Positions 41,346 through 51,518 of a stretch of DNA of 64,000 nucleotides are shown piece after piece. A program made the position numbers and the translations under genes. Source of the stretch: Histomonas meleagridis (Eukaryota > Parabasalia > Tritrichomonadida > Dientamoebidae); the NCBI GenBank assembly GCA_020186115.1, contig WSYJ01000052.1:310001-374000 (forward strand), in the 5' to 3' direction. How positions within the stretch are numbered: position 1 is the first letter of the stretch; every line of letters starts with the position of its first letter. The notes beneath the pieces are model-generated. The model had not been told where the DNA came from and did not search any database. It saw only the letters and a list, made by a program, of their open reading frames with translations.

Positions 41346-42840
41346 TAATTTAAATAATTTCCAAATATTATTTTAAAATATCAAATTCTTAAAATAAATA
41401 TCAAATAAAACAAATAAATATCTTTAGCATTAATATCAATTCCTTTTTGTTCAAGAAGTAATTTAACGATTTCTAATTTACCATTTCTAGATGCTAACAT
41501 AAATGCTGTTTCAAATAATTTAAATAATTTTCAAATATTATTTTGAAATATAAAATTATTAAAATAAATTTCAAATAAAACAAATAAATATCTTTAGCAT
41601 TAATATCAATTCCTTTTTGTTCAAGAAGTAATTTAACGATTTCTGTACGACCATTTAAGGATGCCCAAATAAGTGCTGTCCAAAATAATTTAAATTATTT
41701 CCAAATATTATTTTGAAATTAGAAATTATTAAAATAAATATTAAATAAAACAAATAAATATTTTTAGCATTAATATCAATTTTTTTTTGTTCAAGAAGTA
41801 ATTTAACTATTTCTGTTTGACCATAATAAGATGCTTCATTAAGTGCTGTATTAAATAATTGAAATAATTTCCAAATATTATTTTGAAATATAAAATTCTT
41901 AAAATAAATATTAAATAAAACAAATAAATATCTTTAGCATTAATATCAATTCCTTCTTGTTCAAGAAGTAATTTAACGATTTCTGTACGACGATTTAAGG
42001 ATGCCAATATAAGTGCTGTTCTAAATATTTAAAATAATTTCCAAATATTATTTTGAAATATCAAATTATCTAAATAAATATTAAATAAAACAAATAAATA
42101 TCTTTAGCATTAATATCAATTCCTTCTTGTTCAAGAAGTAATTTAACGATTTCTGTACGACCATTTAAGGATGCAAACATAAGTGCTGTTTGAAATAATT
42201 TAAATAATTTCCAAATATTATTTTAAAATAAAAAATTATTAAAATAAATAATAAATAAAACAAATAAATATCTTTAGCATTAATATCAATTTTTTTTTGT
42301 TCAAGAAGTAATTTAACTATTTCTGTTTGACCATAATAAGATGCTTCATTAAGTGCTGTATCAATAAATTTGAATAATTTCCAAATATTATTTTGAAATA
42401 TTAAATTATTAAAATAAATATTAAATAAAACAAATAAATATCTTTAGCATTAATATCAATTCCTTCTTTTTCAAGAAGTAATTTAACTATTTCTATATAA
42501 CCTTTTTCAATTGCCAATATAAGTGCTGTTTCAAATAATATAAATAATTTCCAAATATTATTTTGAAATATTAAATTATCTAAATAAATATTAAATAAAA
42601 CAAATAAATATCTTTAGCATTAATATCAATTCCTTCTTTTTCAAGAAGTAATTTAACTATTTCTGTATGACCTTCATAAGATGCTCTAATAAGTGCCGTA
42701 AAAAATATTTAAAATAATTTCCAAATATTATTTTGAAATATCAAATTATCTAAATAAATATTAAATAAAACAAATAAATATTTTTTGCATTAATGTCAAT
42801 TCCTTCTTGTATTAAAATATATTTAACAAGTTCAATATTT
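41271..42840 (-). repeat. Array of 10 ankyrin modules, exact 170-bp period (array 3)
   Basis: Landmarks at 41438, 41608, 41778, 41948, 42118, 42288, 42458, 42628 and 42798 are all exactly 170 bp apart. The last one lies in the DUF3447 reading frame. Modules vary at the ankyrin surface positions (on the minus strand TALILASLNRRTEIV, TALNEASYYGQTEIV and TALMFASLNGRTEIV are visible), while spacers are nearly constant. The array ends in a terminal module with stop at 41271-41345. Confidence 0.92.
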
Positions 42841-43919
42841 CCTGACTCTGATGAAAATACTAAAATATCTTTCGGAATTTGATTACTTTCAAGAAAATGT
42901 TTAATGAGAAATATGTTTCCAATACTTGCTGATTCATCAATAATGTTTTCGCAAATTAGCATCCCTTCATTCTGTAAAAATATAAAAATTTCATAATTAT
43001 GAGATGAAATACACTTCTTTCCAAATTCTTCTAAATTATTAATTTCTGCAATTCTATTTTCATAAAGATATTTAAAGATATCATTTCGATGAAATTCAAT
43101 TGCTGTTTCATATGCACCTTCAAATGATGAATGATTTTGTTCACATAAATGAATGATTTCTTCATTTCCACCAGCAACTGCATATTTACCTGAATTTTCA
43201 ATATTAGCACCATTCATAAGTAAATATTTAAAACATTTAATTGATCCGAAAAATGCTGAATAATCAATTATTGTAACATTTTGTGTATTAATAAAAGAAC
43301 ATCTTTCATAAAGTGATGGTTCAATTGTTTGATTAAAATTAAAATCATTTTGTGATGATATTTCTTGAATTTTTTCTATTTCATCATTTCGAATTATTTT
43401 TGCAATTTCATTCGGATTAGCTCCTTCTTTAATTAATTTCTTATGAAGTTCCCAATTATTCCTTGAAAGTTCTTCAAAGTTTCCAATTTTTCCTTTCAAA
43501 TATTCATTTTCTTCTAGAAATTTTTTGGACATGTAATGTATAAAATATGATTCTTCTCTTATCTGTTTAACTATGTTTGATTCGCATAAATTTTCTTGAA
43601 TCATTCTCTCAAGAAAATAATTTGATTCTTGAGAATCTATATTTAAAATCATTTGTAAAAAAACTTTATGTATTTTACTTTGAATTTGTTTCTTATCTTC
43701 AATTTTTTTTATTTCTTTAATGAAAATCATATAAACTTCTAAATCATTCATACCTGATACAAATGATGAATAAATTATTTGACTAATAAGTAAGTTAAAT
43801 GAATACTGATAATTATTATCAAGTATATCAAACACTGAAATAGCTGCTTGAACAACATTTTCTTTATTTAAGGAAAATATTTTTTGTTGAATAAACTGAA
43901 TTGTTTCCCAATTGTTCAT
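42750..43919 (-). CDS. DUF3447/ankyrin-repeat protein, N-terminal part (gene 3)
   Basis: The frame is open from 44039, but ATG 43919 (MNNWETIQFIQQKIFSLNKE) is chosen. It matches the start of the family head, and the bases before it (CCGTTACTATAAAACAAAA) look like a promoter with a Myb-type core. The longer form would translate into an inverted-repeat element. The protein has the helical head (NYQYSFNLLISQIIYSSF), NWELHKKLIKEGANPNEIA, TIIDYSAFFGSIKCFKYLL, GKYAVAGGNEEIIHLCEQNH and the first ankyrin module (NIELVKYILIQEGIDINAK), then runs into the spacer and stops at 42750. Together with array 3 the gene would span 41271-43919. Confidence 0.85.
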   Translation of the reverse strand: MNNWETIQFIQQKIFSLNKENVVQAAISVFDILDNNYQYSFNLLISQIIYSSFVSGMNDLEVYMIFIKEIKKIEDKKQIQSKIHKVFLQMILNIDSQESNYFLERMIQENLCESNIVKQIREESYFIHYMSKKFLEENEYLKGKIGNFEELSRNNWELHKKLIKEGANPNEIAKIIRNDEIEKIQEISSQNDFNFNQTIEPSLYERCSFINTQNVTIIDYSAFFGSIKCFKYLLMNGANIENSGKYAVAGGNEEIIHLCEQNHSSFEGAYETAIEFHRNDIFKYLYENRIAEINNLEEFGKKCISSHNYEIFIFLQNEGMLICENIIDESASIGNIFLIKHFLESNQIPKDILVFSSESGNIELVKYILIQEGIDINAKNIYLFYLIFI

Positions 43920-44017
43920 TTTTGTTTTATAGTAACGGACAAGCAAACCTAGTGAAAATCCTTTCGCCCTTATCGACATATTCAAAAAAGTGGGAATTGA
44001 TATGAAAATTGTCGGGG

Positions 44018-44997
44018 GATCGTTTTTTGCTGCAGACAAACCTTGTCAATTTTAGTAGAAATAAAATCGGGTAAAAAAGGCGGGGAATTCCCCGGGGTTT
44101 TTCAAAAATGTGATATAAAAAAATTGTTCTCACAAAGATTGAAGAAACACCTGTTGTTCTCTTTGCTTTTTTAATCGACTTTTTGGACATTTTCGTTTTT
44201 AATTTCAATCTTTAGTGCAGCTCATTAAATCATTTGGTCCCTCTCATATGTGATTTAGTACACCAAATTTATTAATATAGAAATTCAATCATTTTATCCA
44301 TCACATTTAGACTTTCAATATACACATATAGTTTTATATCTCATTTAATCATTACTAACTCATTTATCTCTCTCTTTCAAACATCTATTATTTACTTAAT
44401 CATTTTTTGTATTTTTGTCTTTTTTGTTTAATTTTTTAGTATGTATTTTAAAATAGCTTTTGTGTTTTTAAATCTTTAGCTATATGTTTGGAAAATGTGG
44501 TTTGACTTCCCCAGTTTATTTCTTCAGTTTTTGAATATAAATCCGATGATTTTTCATTCATTTGATTCTATCGTTGGAAATCTGCATTGAGTTTATTAAA
44601 ATTATCCTTATTCTAAAATGTACACCCTTTTTTCCCCTCCAATATTATTATTATTCTTTCAACAGATATGTGAATTTAAATATATTATAATGTTTTATTT
44701 ATTATTAATAAATCTTTTATTCTCTTTCTTTTTCAGCATATGTTATTTATAAAATTTTTAATTAAGGGCATTCACCAGAATATGAAACTCAAAAAATGTG
44801 AAGAAATTCTAAAAATCAATAATTCATAAGATTTTGTTGAAGCTAGCTTCTCAATGATTTTTTCATATCAGATATTTCAAAATCTGAAGTTTTGCTCCAT
44901 CTATTTTTATCTAACAAATTTAATTACAGCAAAATGACATCTAAATTATTTTTTTTCTACTAAAATTGACAAGGTTTGTCTGTAGCAAAAAACGATT
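44018..44997. mobile_element. MITE-like element with 40-bp inverted repeats
   Basis: ATCGTTTTTTGCTGCAGACA, continuing to about 44060, is repeated in inverse at about 44957-44996 with one mismatch over roughly 40 bases (right copy: GACAAGGTTTGTCTGTAGCA). The 0.98-kb interior has no transposase-like frame, so it fits a non-autonomous DNA element. It sits about 100 bases upstream of the start of DUF3447 gene 3. A clear target-site duplication was not found; AT flanks both ends. Confidence 0.6.
44525..44583 (+). repeat. Dispersed repeat, copy A (inside the MITE-like element)
   Basis: About 58 bases beginning CTTCAGTTTTTGAATATAAA and ending TCTATCGTTGGAAAT recur at 52337-52396 with two or three differences. 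Confidence 0.8.
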
Positions 44998-45189
44998 GAC
45001 CAAAATTTTCTTGTCGAAAAAGTTATATTTTAACGGTCATAAAACCGTTTGATTTTATGATGGAAGTAAATGTGGTTGAATATATTGTTAATGAAAGCAA
45101 TAATATTAAATAATAATTAAGTGTTGATTCATTAAGTTGAACAATATTAAATTATTGATTTATTGTGCTAAATAATTAATTCCTTGTTT

Positions 45190-46066
45190 CTAATTCGTCT
45201 GATCCATCATTATCTTGTCCTACTTTAATGGATGATGAATTAAACCGTTCGGGAGCTCTTTCAATTGAAGGACAAAGTTCTAAACTTTCAAGAATTATTT
45301 TCACAAATGGCTTTAATTTCGGCCAACTCAATTACAATTTCTTCTGCTTCTGTTTCCATATCTAATACGTCACTAAATTCGCCTTTGATAACAGTAAATC
45401 AAAACTTCGAATTACATCTAATTCTACACTTCAATCTAACAAAATATCACTTTCAGGTGATCTTTATTTTGAAAAAGGATCAATTATTAACACGCCAGAA
45501 ATCGAAATTACTGAAAAAGGTCATGTATTTTCCTCTTCGAATAATTCATCTATCAACAATTTTAAAGTTGAAGGCATACTTTTTATCAATGGACACATTA
45601 AAATGTTATCACTAACATTCATTCATTTTAGTATACTTAATTTCAAATGTTGGTTTTCTTTAATCACATGGCAATCACATGGTAATATTTATGGGCCAAT
45701 CAGACTTCAAGAGTAATTAGAAGTTTGCAAAGTTGAAAATAAAATTAATACAGAATACTGTAACATTTTCTTTTGTGATACAGAAGGCTTTGAATCACTT
45801 CAAGGTGATTTCATAATACTAATAAAAACAGAAAACATATGGACAAACTGTACGATGGATTTTTTTTTTTTAACTTTTTTGCTGAAAACAATATACCAAA
45901 AATATCTTGATGATATTGGTATTATTATATGAGGAACATATCAATATATTAACGATGTTCCTGAAGATGATGTTTGTCTTAATGCTTATTGGAAATCATT
46001 TCAAGATATAGTAACTTTGATAAATGATACAATAAAAAATAAACCTGAAATAATATATTTTTGTTT
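45190..46066 (+). pseudogene. Relic of a putative beta-helix or surface protein
   Basis: Protein-like text is scattered over shifting frames: SGALSIEGQSSKLSRIIF, then SLSGDLYFEKGSIINTPEIE and NNFKVEGILFINGHIKML, later TEYCNIFFCDTEGFESLQGD and INDVPEDDVCLNAYWKSF. The short polar strands with recurring I/L/F resemble parallel beta-helix adhesins. I do not recognise the family with confidence. Several stops and frame changes make it non-functional. A Myb-type pair (AACGGTCATAAAACCGTT) about 150 bases upstream may be its old promoter. Confidence 0.4.
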
Positions 46067-46135
46067 TTTCGAACAGCACTTGGAATTGCAGTTGAGAATG
46101 GAGATGTGGAAATTTTATCGATGCTTTATGAATGA
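46067..46135 (+). pseudogene. Orphan terminal ankyrin module
   Basis: FRTALGIAVENGDVEILSML then YE and TGA at 46133-46135. It has the same design as the array-ending modules but no array or head precedes it. Confidence 0.5.
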
Positions 46136-46591
46136 ATTTCATTAACTTAAATAAAAAAATGAGAAAATGGTGTAAGAAAGTTTTCCAACAGAATCAAATG
46201 GATGAAAAAAATATATTCATATTCAAAACTGATGAAAAATCATCACATTATCATTATTTATCAGTAAAAACGTGAATGTTAAAAGATTTTTGTTGCGTGA
46301 TACATAAATTTGATATTTTTAGCGTAGGAAAATCAATAATTTTTGTTCGCAAAGTATTACGTAATGAAATATTGTCAAGCTGCAACTATAATTATAGTGT
46401 ATATTATTTTTTTCCCGAGAAACATAAAATTGAATCGAAAGTACAATTCCAAACACCAAAAATTTGCCTTGTCAGCACCTTATTCTCGTTAGATTCACAA
46501 ATATCATACTATTTTATCACAAACACGAAGATTACACATGTAAAACGATCAACGAATTTAAAGCTATTATTTAAATGTTTGTTCCTCGAAG
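46136..46591. other. Intergenic, nothing recognised
   Basis: No supported gene. The plus-strand open frame here runs into the antisense of the ankyrin pseudogene and has no protein signature. Confidence 0.45.
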
Positions 46592-48022
46592 TCAGCTATT
46601 GCCTCCAAGCAACCATCCGCCCTTTTGCATTGCGTATTTCTTTAATTTCTCCACTTTACTCTTGTCACATGAATCCTTATCCATCAGAATGAACAACGCG
46701 TTTCCTTGGTCCTCATTAATTACTGCATCGAACGCGTTGATATTCTTAAATGAGTTAACTTTATACGAAGAGTTTGGTTCTCCTCCGTTCTTCAGCAACA
46801 CAATTAACGCGTCTTCATTCCCTTTAGATGCAGCCATGCATACAGGGTGCATAACACCTTCTATTTTTTCATGATTAAATTCCTTTATATTTGCTCCGTA
46901 TTTAAATAACATTTCTACTGTCTTCGGATTACCTCCTTCAGCAGCAGCTAATAAATATTTATCCTAATTATCGGATGTAAAGTTGTGACACTTGTTCATA
47001 CATTTTAATCCGTATTCTAAACATCAGGCGCATAGTAATAAGCTGCGAAATCATGATATTGTATTACAGGAAATTTCGTGTTTTCTTTATAATATTCTAA
47101 GATGTCAACAAAGTTATTCTTTGTCGCTGCTTGTAAAGGAGTAACTTTAATTTTCGTTTGAATTGTTGTTATTGGTAACTTTAATAAATTATACATGGAA
47201 ACTATTAAGACCCAACCGAATGTACATGCCATATAGACGGCATCTTTCCCATCCGAATTAACATTAGTTGGCTTAGCTCTTTTGGTTATTATTAAGTACA
47301 TTAATAAGTCGCGATAACCTTTAGCTGCTGTCATTGTAACTAAACATTCTCCGGTATATGGAATTGATTTATATATTTTCCCATTTAATCCTGAAAACCC
47401 AGTCAAGCGTAATGTTATAACATTATACCTTCTTTGTTTTGATATAATTTCACTTCGCCATAATAATTTTTCACTGTTCCAGGAACTCAGAGTTTGGTTC
47501 ACATTCTTCAAATAATGCTCTAAAGCAATTGTAATTAGTGTAATTCGGATTAAGTTTATCCAATGGATAACAATCAAAGATTACGTGATAATTACGCGCT
47601 TGAAACATCAGCAATGTTAAGTTCAAGTTATAGATATGATCAGTAAGTTTCATTTGATGCTTACTTCATAAGTAATCAAACATCGCATGTTCATTACTTA
47701 ATGCTGACGCACATAAACATCCAGTAATGTCTTGTGGACACTTAGATAAAAGACGTTCAAATAACTCAATGTCTCCAATATAACACGCAGAATGAATCGC
47801 ACACCAACCTTCCGTATCAGAGGTATCAATTGGAAGTTTCTTTTCTTCTAAAAAGAACTCAATGCATTGACGAGATTTGAATAAAATGGCAGTGGATAAA
47901 AGTGGTTGTTTTAATGATGGCATGTCAGCAATTAATGTGATGAAAAAATTTATGGTTTCAATATCGTCTTGATATAACTTACGAACTGTATCAAAGACAG
48001 TATATTGAAATATACCTTTCAT
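46592..48022 (-). pseudogene. Ankyrin-repeat protein pseudogene
   Basis: It starts MKGIFQYTVFDTVRKLYQDD at 48022 and shows ankyrin repeats WCAIHSACYIGDIELFERLL, TMTAAKGYRDLLMYLI, AVYMACTFGWVLIVSMYNLL, VTPLQAATKNNFVDILEYY, KYLLAAAEGGNPKTVEMLF and HPVCMAASKGNEDALIVLL, ending at 46592. The frame is interrupted by a TGA at about 47666 (same frame resumes), a frame change near 47520 and another near 47010. Unlike arrays 1-4 there are no spacers between repeats. It lies immediately downstream of the eS8 gene on the same strand. Confidence 0.7.
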
Positions 48023-48046
48023 GAAATGTAAGAAAATATTTATTTT

Positions 48047-48646
48047 TTATTTCTTGCCCTTCTTTGAAACGCGAGCCATGTAGAAGTCAAGTTCTTCGCC
48101 TTCAAGGATATAACCATCAGCACGACCACATTGACCTGGACGTGATGCAATGGCAGCAAGAACACGACCTTGATCAAATTGGGAAACTAAGTTGTTGGCA
48201 AGTGGTGCTTCGTTAGCGAGTTTTTCCCATCTTTGTTTGACTCTCTCGCTGACATTTGCTGGTTTCTCATATTGTGAACGGCCAAGTCCTTTGCCATAAT
48301 GGCGTTCATACCATTGCTTGAATGGAGCTGAATCAATTGAAACAATTGAACCCTTTGTAAGTGTGTTTGTACGAACAAATTCGTTATCGGATGGGTGATA
48401 AACTGTAGAAAGGATACGTGTCTTACGTGAGACGTTTTCAGATGCCCATGAAAATGTACCATGATCAAGACGGAGTGCCCTGCGCTTGTAGTTACCACCA
48501 CGTGTACGAACAAGATGGATTCTCTTTTCACCAATACGTGTGTTAGCAGCTGGACGACCAACAGCATGATTACGCTTGTTACGCCATGCGACTGAACGTG
48601 CACCAGACTTTGCACGCTTAAGATCTCCCATACGAGTTATACCCAT
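48047..48646 (-). CDS. RPS8: 40S ribosomal protein eS8
   Basis: 199 residues from ATG 48646 (MGITRMGDLKRAKSGARS). A longer frame to 48667 would begin MVHPFRK and is unlike eS8, whose conserved start is MGIS/T. Conserved blocks: GRPAANTRIGEKRIHLVRTR, GGNYKRRALRLDHGTFSW, SRKTRILSTVYHPSDNEFVR, DSAPFKQWYERHYGKGLG and GQCGRADGYILEGEELDFY. eS8 is a primary-binding protein of the small subunit contacting 18S rRNA. Length and motifs are standard. The GC content is higher than in neighbours, as expected for a highly expressed gene. Upstream are two AACGGTT/ACGGTTT elements (48669-48685, minus). Confidence 0.97.
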   Translation of the reverse strand: MGITRMGDLKRAKSGARSVAWRNKRNHAVGRPAANTRIGEKRIHLVRTRGGNYKRRALRLDHGTFSWASENVSRKTRILSTVYHPSDNEFVRTNTLTKGSIVSIDSAPFKQWYERHYGKGLGRSQYEKPANVSERVKQRWEKLANEAPLANNLVSQFDQGRVLAAIASRPGQCGRADGYILEGEELDFYMARVSKKGKK

Positions 48647-48676
48647 TTTGCGGAAAGGATGGACCAAAACCGTAAA

Positions 48677-48685
48677 ATAACCGTT
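48677..48685 (-). promoter_or_regulatory. AACGGTTAT element upstream of eS8
   Basis: The exact 9-mer on the minus strand, about 31 bases before the eS8 start codon, followed by a second ACGGTTT core. Confidence 0.45.
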
Positions 48686-48997
48686 TTATGTCAGTGATAT
48701 TAACGGTCGCCGCATTTATGTGTTTCATTGCTATTAATAAATCATAATCTATTTAGGATTACATATGTTTGTTCAACATTAATGATGTTACTAAAGCTGC
48801 TCCATAATTTTTATATACTAATTAAAAAGATTTGAAAAAATTGATTTTGGGATCGCTAAAGTTTTTTTAAATGTTATTTTGGAAATTTTGATGATTTTAA
48901 CAATTGGTGGAGAAACATTAATAAATCAAAGTATTTCATGAGTGTTTTTCTTATCATTTAATAAAAAGACATAGGGGCACCCCATTCATTGAACAAA

Positions 48998-49585
48998 ATG
49001 CTTTTATTTTCGCTTTTAATTAAATATCAAATGGAACAACCAGTGGTTCGATACTCATCAGTCATTCAGCTTCAAAGTGTTTACTCTGGTAATAAGTTAT
49101 CTACAACAACAGAATCTGATTCATTAGAAATTCCATCTATTTATTGCACACGACTCCCATTCGATAATGGATGGTTATGGGTTGTTGATGATGTTGTCGA
49201 CCCTATAGAGAATTCAAGAAAACCAATAGAATGCGGATCAAATATCACATTAATCAATCCAATAACCAAATCTTACGTCGGAACAAAGAAAAGCCACGAT
49301 GGAATTGAAGTTGTTCCAACCACATTAGGTGATGACCCTGAAAACCAATGGACAGTAATATGTTCAAAAGGACCAAACTGGGTTAAAGATGATGAAGTTC
49401 AACTTCAAAATGTCAAAAACTCATGTTACCTTTCCACATCACTTGAACTTAGACAAGACGATTTATCTATCAAATATAATGTTACATGCTCACCATTATC
49501 TTCTGCATCAGTATGGAAATCTGCAGAAGGTGTGTACATTTTAGAAGAGGAAGAACAAAAGGAAACTCCAAGAGAAGAACTTTAA
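48998..49585 (+). CDS. SDF2: SDF2-like MIR-domain protein
   Basis: 195 residues from ATG 48998 (an upstream in-frame TTG is not used). A short hydrophobic N-terminus (MLLFSLLIKYQ) may be a signal peptide. Three MIR repeats follow: VVRYSSVIQLQSVYSGNKLS, then IECGSNITLINPITKSYVGT with ENQWTVICSKGPNWVKDDEV, then SCYLSTSLEL with VWKSAEGVYI. This is the arrangement of SDF2/SDF2L1, soluble ER proteins that work with ERdj3 and BiP and resemble the MIR part of protein O-mannosyltransferases. No KDEL-type tail is present; the end is acidic (EEEEQKETPREEL), and EEL may act as a weak retention signal. TCATTGAACAAA before the ATG fits a trichomonad initiator. Confidence 0.9.
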   Translation: MLLFSLLIKYQMEQPVVRYSSVIQLQSVYSGNKLSTTTESDSLEIPSIYCTRLPFDNGWLWVVDDVVDPIENSRKPIECGSNITLINPITKSYVGTKKSHDGIEVVPTTLGDDPENQWTVICSKGPNWVKDDEVQLQNVKNSCYLSTSLELRQDDLSIKYNVTCSPLSSASVWKSAEGVYILEEEEQKETPREEL

Positions 49586-49844
49586 ATAAATTAAAAATTA
49601 AACAATGTTTCACCTAAAAATTCTTTTTTTAATATCATCAAATTTGTTATTAACAAGAATTTATATCAAATGTTTAATCCTTCTTAAGTGAATGGTTTCT
49701 AAGTCATGTGAAATTAATCAATATGAATATAATTTTTAACAAATATTGATATAAAAACAAATAAAATTTCGAATTTTTGATTTTCGTTTCCATTATTATA
49801 AAAAGAAAAATATATTTTCCAGTTTTTATAAAAAGCAAAAATAA

Positions 49845-51452
49845 TCAATCAAACCAAATAAGTGAATCATTATTTGACGCATTTGTCGAGTTATTTTTTG
49901 GACTTACTGATGCACTTGGAGTAGGACTTAAACCTACTCCATCTAAGAAATCAATGAAATCATTTGACGGTTGTTGTGACGACTGACTCTTTTGTGGTGT
50001 AGAGACAGCAAAATCTTCGTCTGAGAAAAACCGCAATAAGTCATCCGATTTCTGAGCATCTTTTACAGATGGATTTGGTGAAATTTGTTGTTGATCAAAT
50101 AGATCAAATAATTCATCTCTTTTAGGCGACGGTGTTTGTTGCGCCTGTATTAGTTGTTGGCTCTGACTTCTTACAGGTGTTGGTGTATCAAATGACATCA
50201 AATCAAGAAGATCATCTTCTTTTGGCTTTTGTTTAACATCCTCGCCGAAGTCGATCAGCATTGGTTCCTCTTTCTTTGCCTTTGTTCCTAGTGTTCCTTG
50301 AGATTGTGCTCTTGTGATTACACTTCCTTGAGGCGCCCGTTTAGCAGTAATTGTTGTCACTTTTCTTTCAAAAACTTCTTCGAACCACTTTTTCAATGCA
50401 TCTGAAACGTTTTTTGGAATGTGATCAAGATTTTGCAAGTCCTGAATTACTTGAGACATAGCCAAGTAATCAGGGAAGTTATCAACAGCAGCAATAAGGT
50501 CATCAGAACTTTTGGCATTACTATAAATCATTAAATATGATGCAATGAATTTACGAAGAATACGTGAAACTGATCGGTTTGGAAAACCTGGTGATCCTTC
50601 CCATGAACGAAGGTATGATTGTAATGTATATTGACAATTCATCTGTAAAGATATGATTTTTTGGTAGTGAGGTGATGTGGAATCAAGCGGCGGTTTGTCA
50701 ATTGAAAGCTTTATATCAAAATTGACAATAAGATGTGAATCAAGACGACCTTCAAGAAGAACTTCAGCATTAGTGATACCAATAATTGTAGGAACAGGGA
50801 TTTGAGAAGCTTCTTTAAGTTTGATTGGGAGAATAGGAATAGTGTTAAGATCCCACCGAAAAGGCTCTATGAGAAGGGGTAAAGCAACACACAACTTACA
50901 ACAGTTTGAAGCACTTGATGAAACAACAAATATGTGGCGTGATTGAAGCATTGAAATGATAATTTTGGTTATGTCAAAAACTGAGAAATTATCAAAAACG
51001 AATTTCATCAAACACTGTCGTTCATATCCTCCATCAAGTTCAAAAGTATGGTCATTGATTTCTACTGTTTTTCTAGATAATTCTTGTGAAAGAGATTTGA
51101 CATGGAATAACTGTTGGTCCTCTGGAAGAGATAAGATTTTTTTGAACACATCGGGGTAAAAGTATTGAGTAATAATACAATGAGCATTAAATGAATCACT
51201 ATATTGAATGAATCCAATGTTAAAATCGCAAGCTGTATCTCCTATTACAAAGTAAAAAAACGTTTTTGACTCCATTGCTGTTGGATTTGGGAATGCAAAT
51301 AATTCTACATTTTTAACCAATGATTCATCTGGTTTTTCATTGGGAAAAATTTGTTTGGCATTTACTTTGTATGATGATTCCTCTTGGATCACATTAATTG
51401 AAAACAAATGTGAAACAAGAGAATGAGGAGATTCATCGCAAAAACGCAGCAT
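49845..51452 (-). CDS. DENN-domain Rab GEF, connecdenn (DENND1)-like
   Basis: 535 residues. uDENN, DENN and dDENN parts span about 1-375: FFYFVIGDTACDFNIGFIQY, LMKFVFDNFSVFDITKIIIS, MLQSRHIFVVSSSASNC, ALPLLIEPFRWDLNTIPILP, VPTIIGITNAEVLLEGRLDS, then SVSRILRKFIASYLMIYSN. The C-terminal 160 residues are disordered and carry clathrin/adaptor-type motifs: MLIDFGED, DDLLDLMSFD, DELFDLFDQ, DDLLRFFSDEDF, NDFIDFLDG and a final LIWFD. This is the plan of the DENND1/connecdenn family, which activates Rab35 on clathrin-coated vesicles and binds clathrin and AP-2 through its tail. It is divergent from the membrane protein at 51519. Confidence 0.88.
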   Translation of the reverse strand: MLRFCDESPHSLVSHLFSINVIQEESSYKVNAKQIFPNEKPDESLVKNVELFAFPNPTAMESKTFFYFVIGDTACDFNIGFIQYSDSFNAHCIITQYFYPDVFKKILSLPEDQQLFHVKSLSQELSRKTVEINDHTFELDGGYERQCLMKFVFDNFSVFDITKIIISMLQSRHIFVVSSSASNCCKLCVALPLLIEPFRWDLNTIPILPIKLKEASQIPVPTIIGITNAEVLLEGRLDSHLIVNFDIKLSIDKPPLDSTSPHYQKIISLQMNCQYTLQSYLRSWEGSPGFPNRSVSRILRKFIASYLMIYSNAKSSDDLIAAVDNFPDYLAMSQVIQDLQNLDHIPKNVSDALKKWFEEVFERKVTTITAKRAPQGSVITRAQSQGTLGTKAKKEEPMLIDFGEDVKQKPKEDDLLDLMSFDTPTPVRSQSQQLIQAQQTPSPKRDELFDLFDQQQISPNPSVKDAQKSDDLLRFFSDEDFAVSTPQKSQSSQQPSNDFIDFLDGVGLSPTPSASVSPKNNSTNASNNDSLIWFD

Positions 51453-51460
51453 GTTTTAAA

Positions 51461-51469
51461 AACGGTTAT
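51461..51469 (+). promoter_or_regulatory. AACGGTTAT element between divergent genes
   Basis: Only 66 bases separate the start codons at 51452 (minus) and 51519 (plus). The element starts 9 bases from the DENN start codon and GAACGTTAAC follows, so both genes probably share it. Confidence 0.45.
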
Positions 51470-51518
51470 ACGACTAAAGGAGAACGTTAACTTTATTATA
51501 AAGCAGGTTCTAAGTTTT

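Noticed and set aside
45265-45615. 116-codon plus-strand frame as a gene
   Set aside because: It crosses at least two protein-like stretches in other frames, so it is part of the pseudogene debris rather than a real gene.
48187-48615. Second minus-strand frame inside eS8
   Set aside because: It is an out-of-frame shadow of the ribosomal protein gene.
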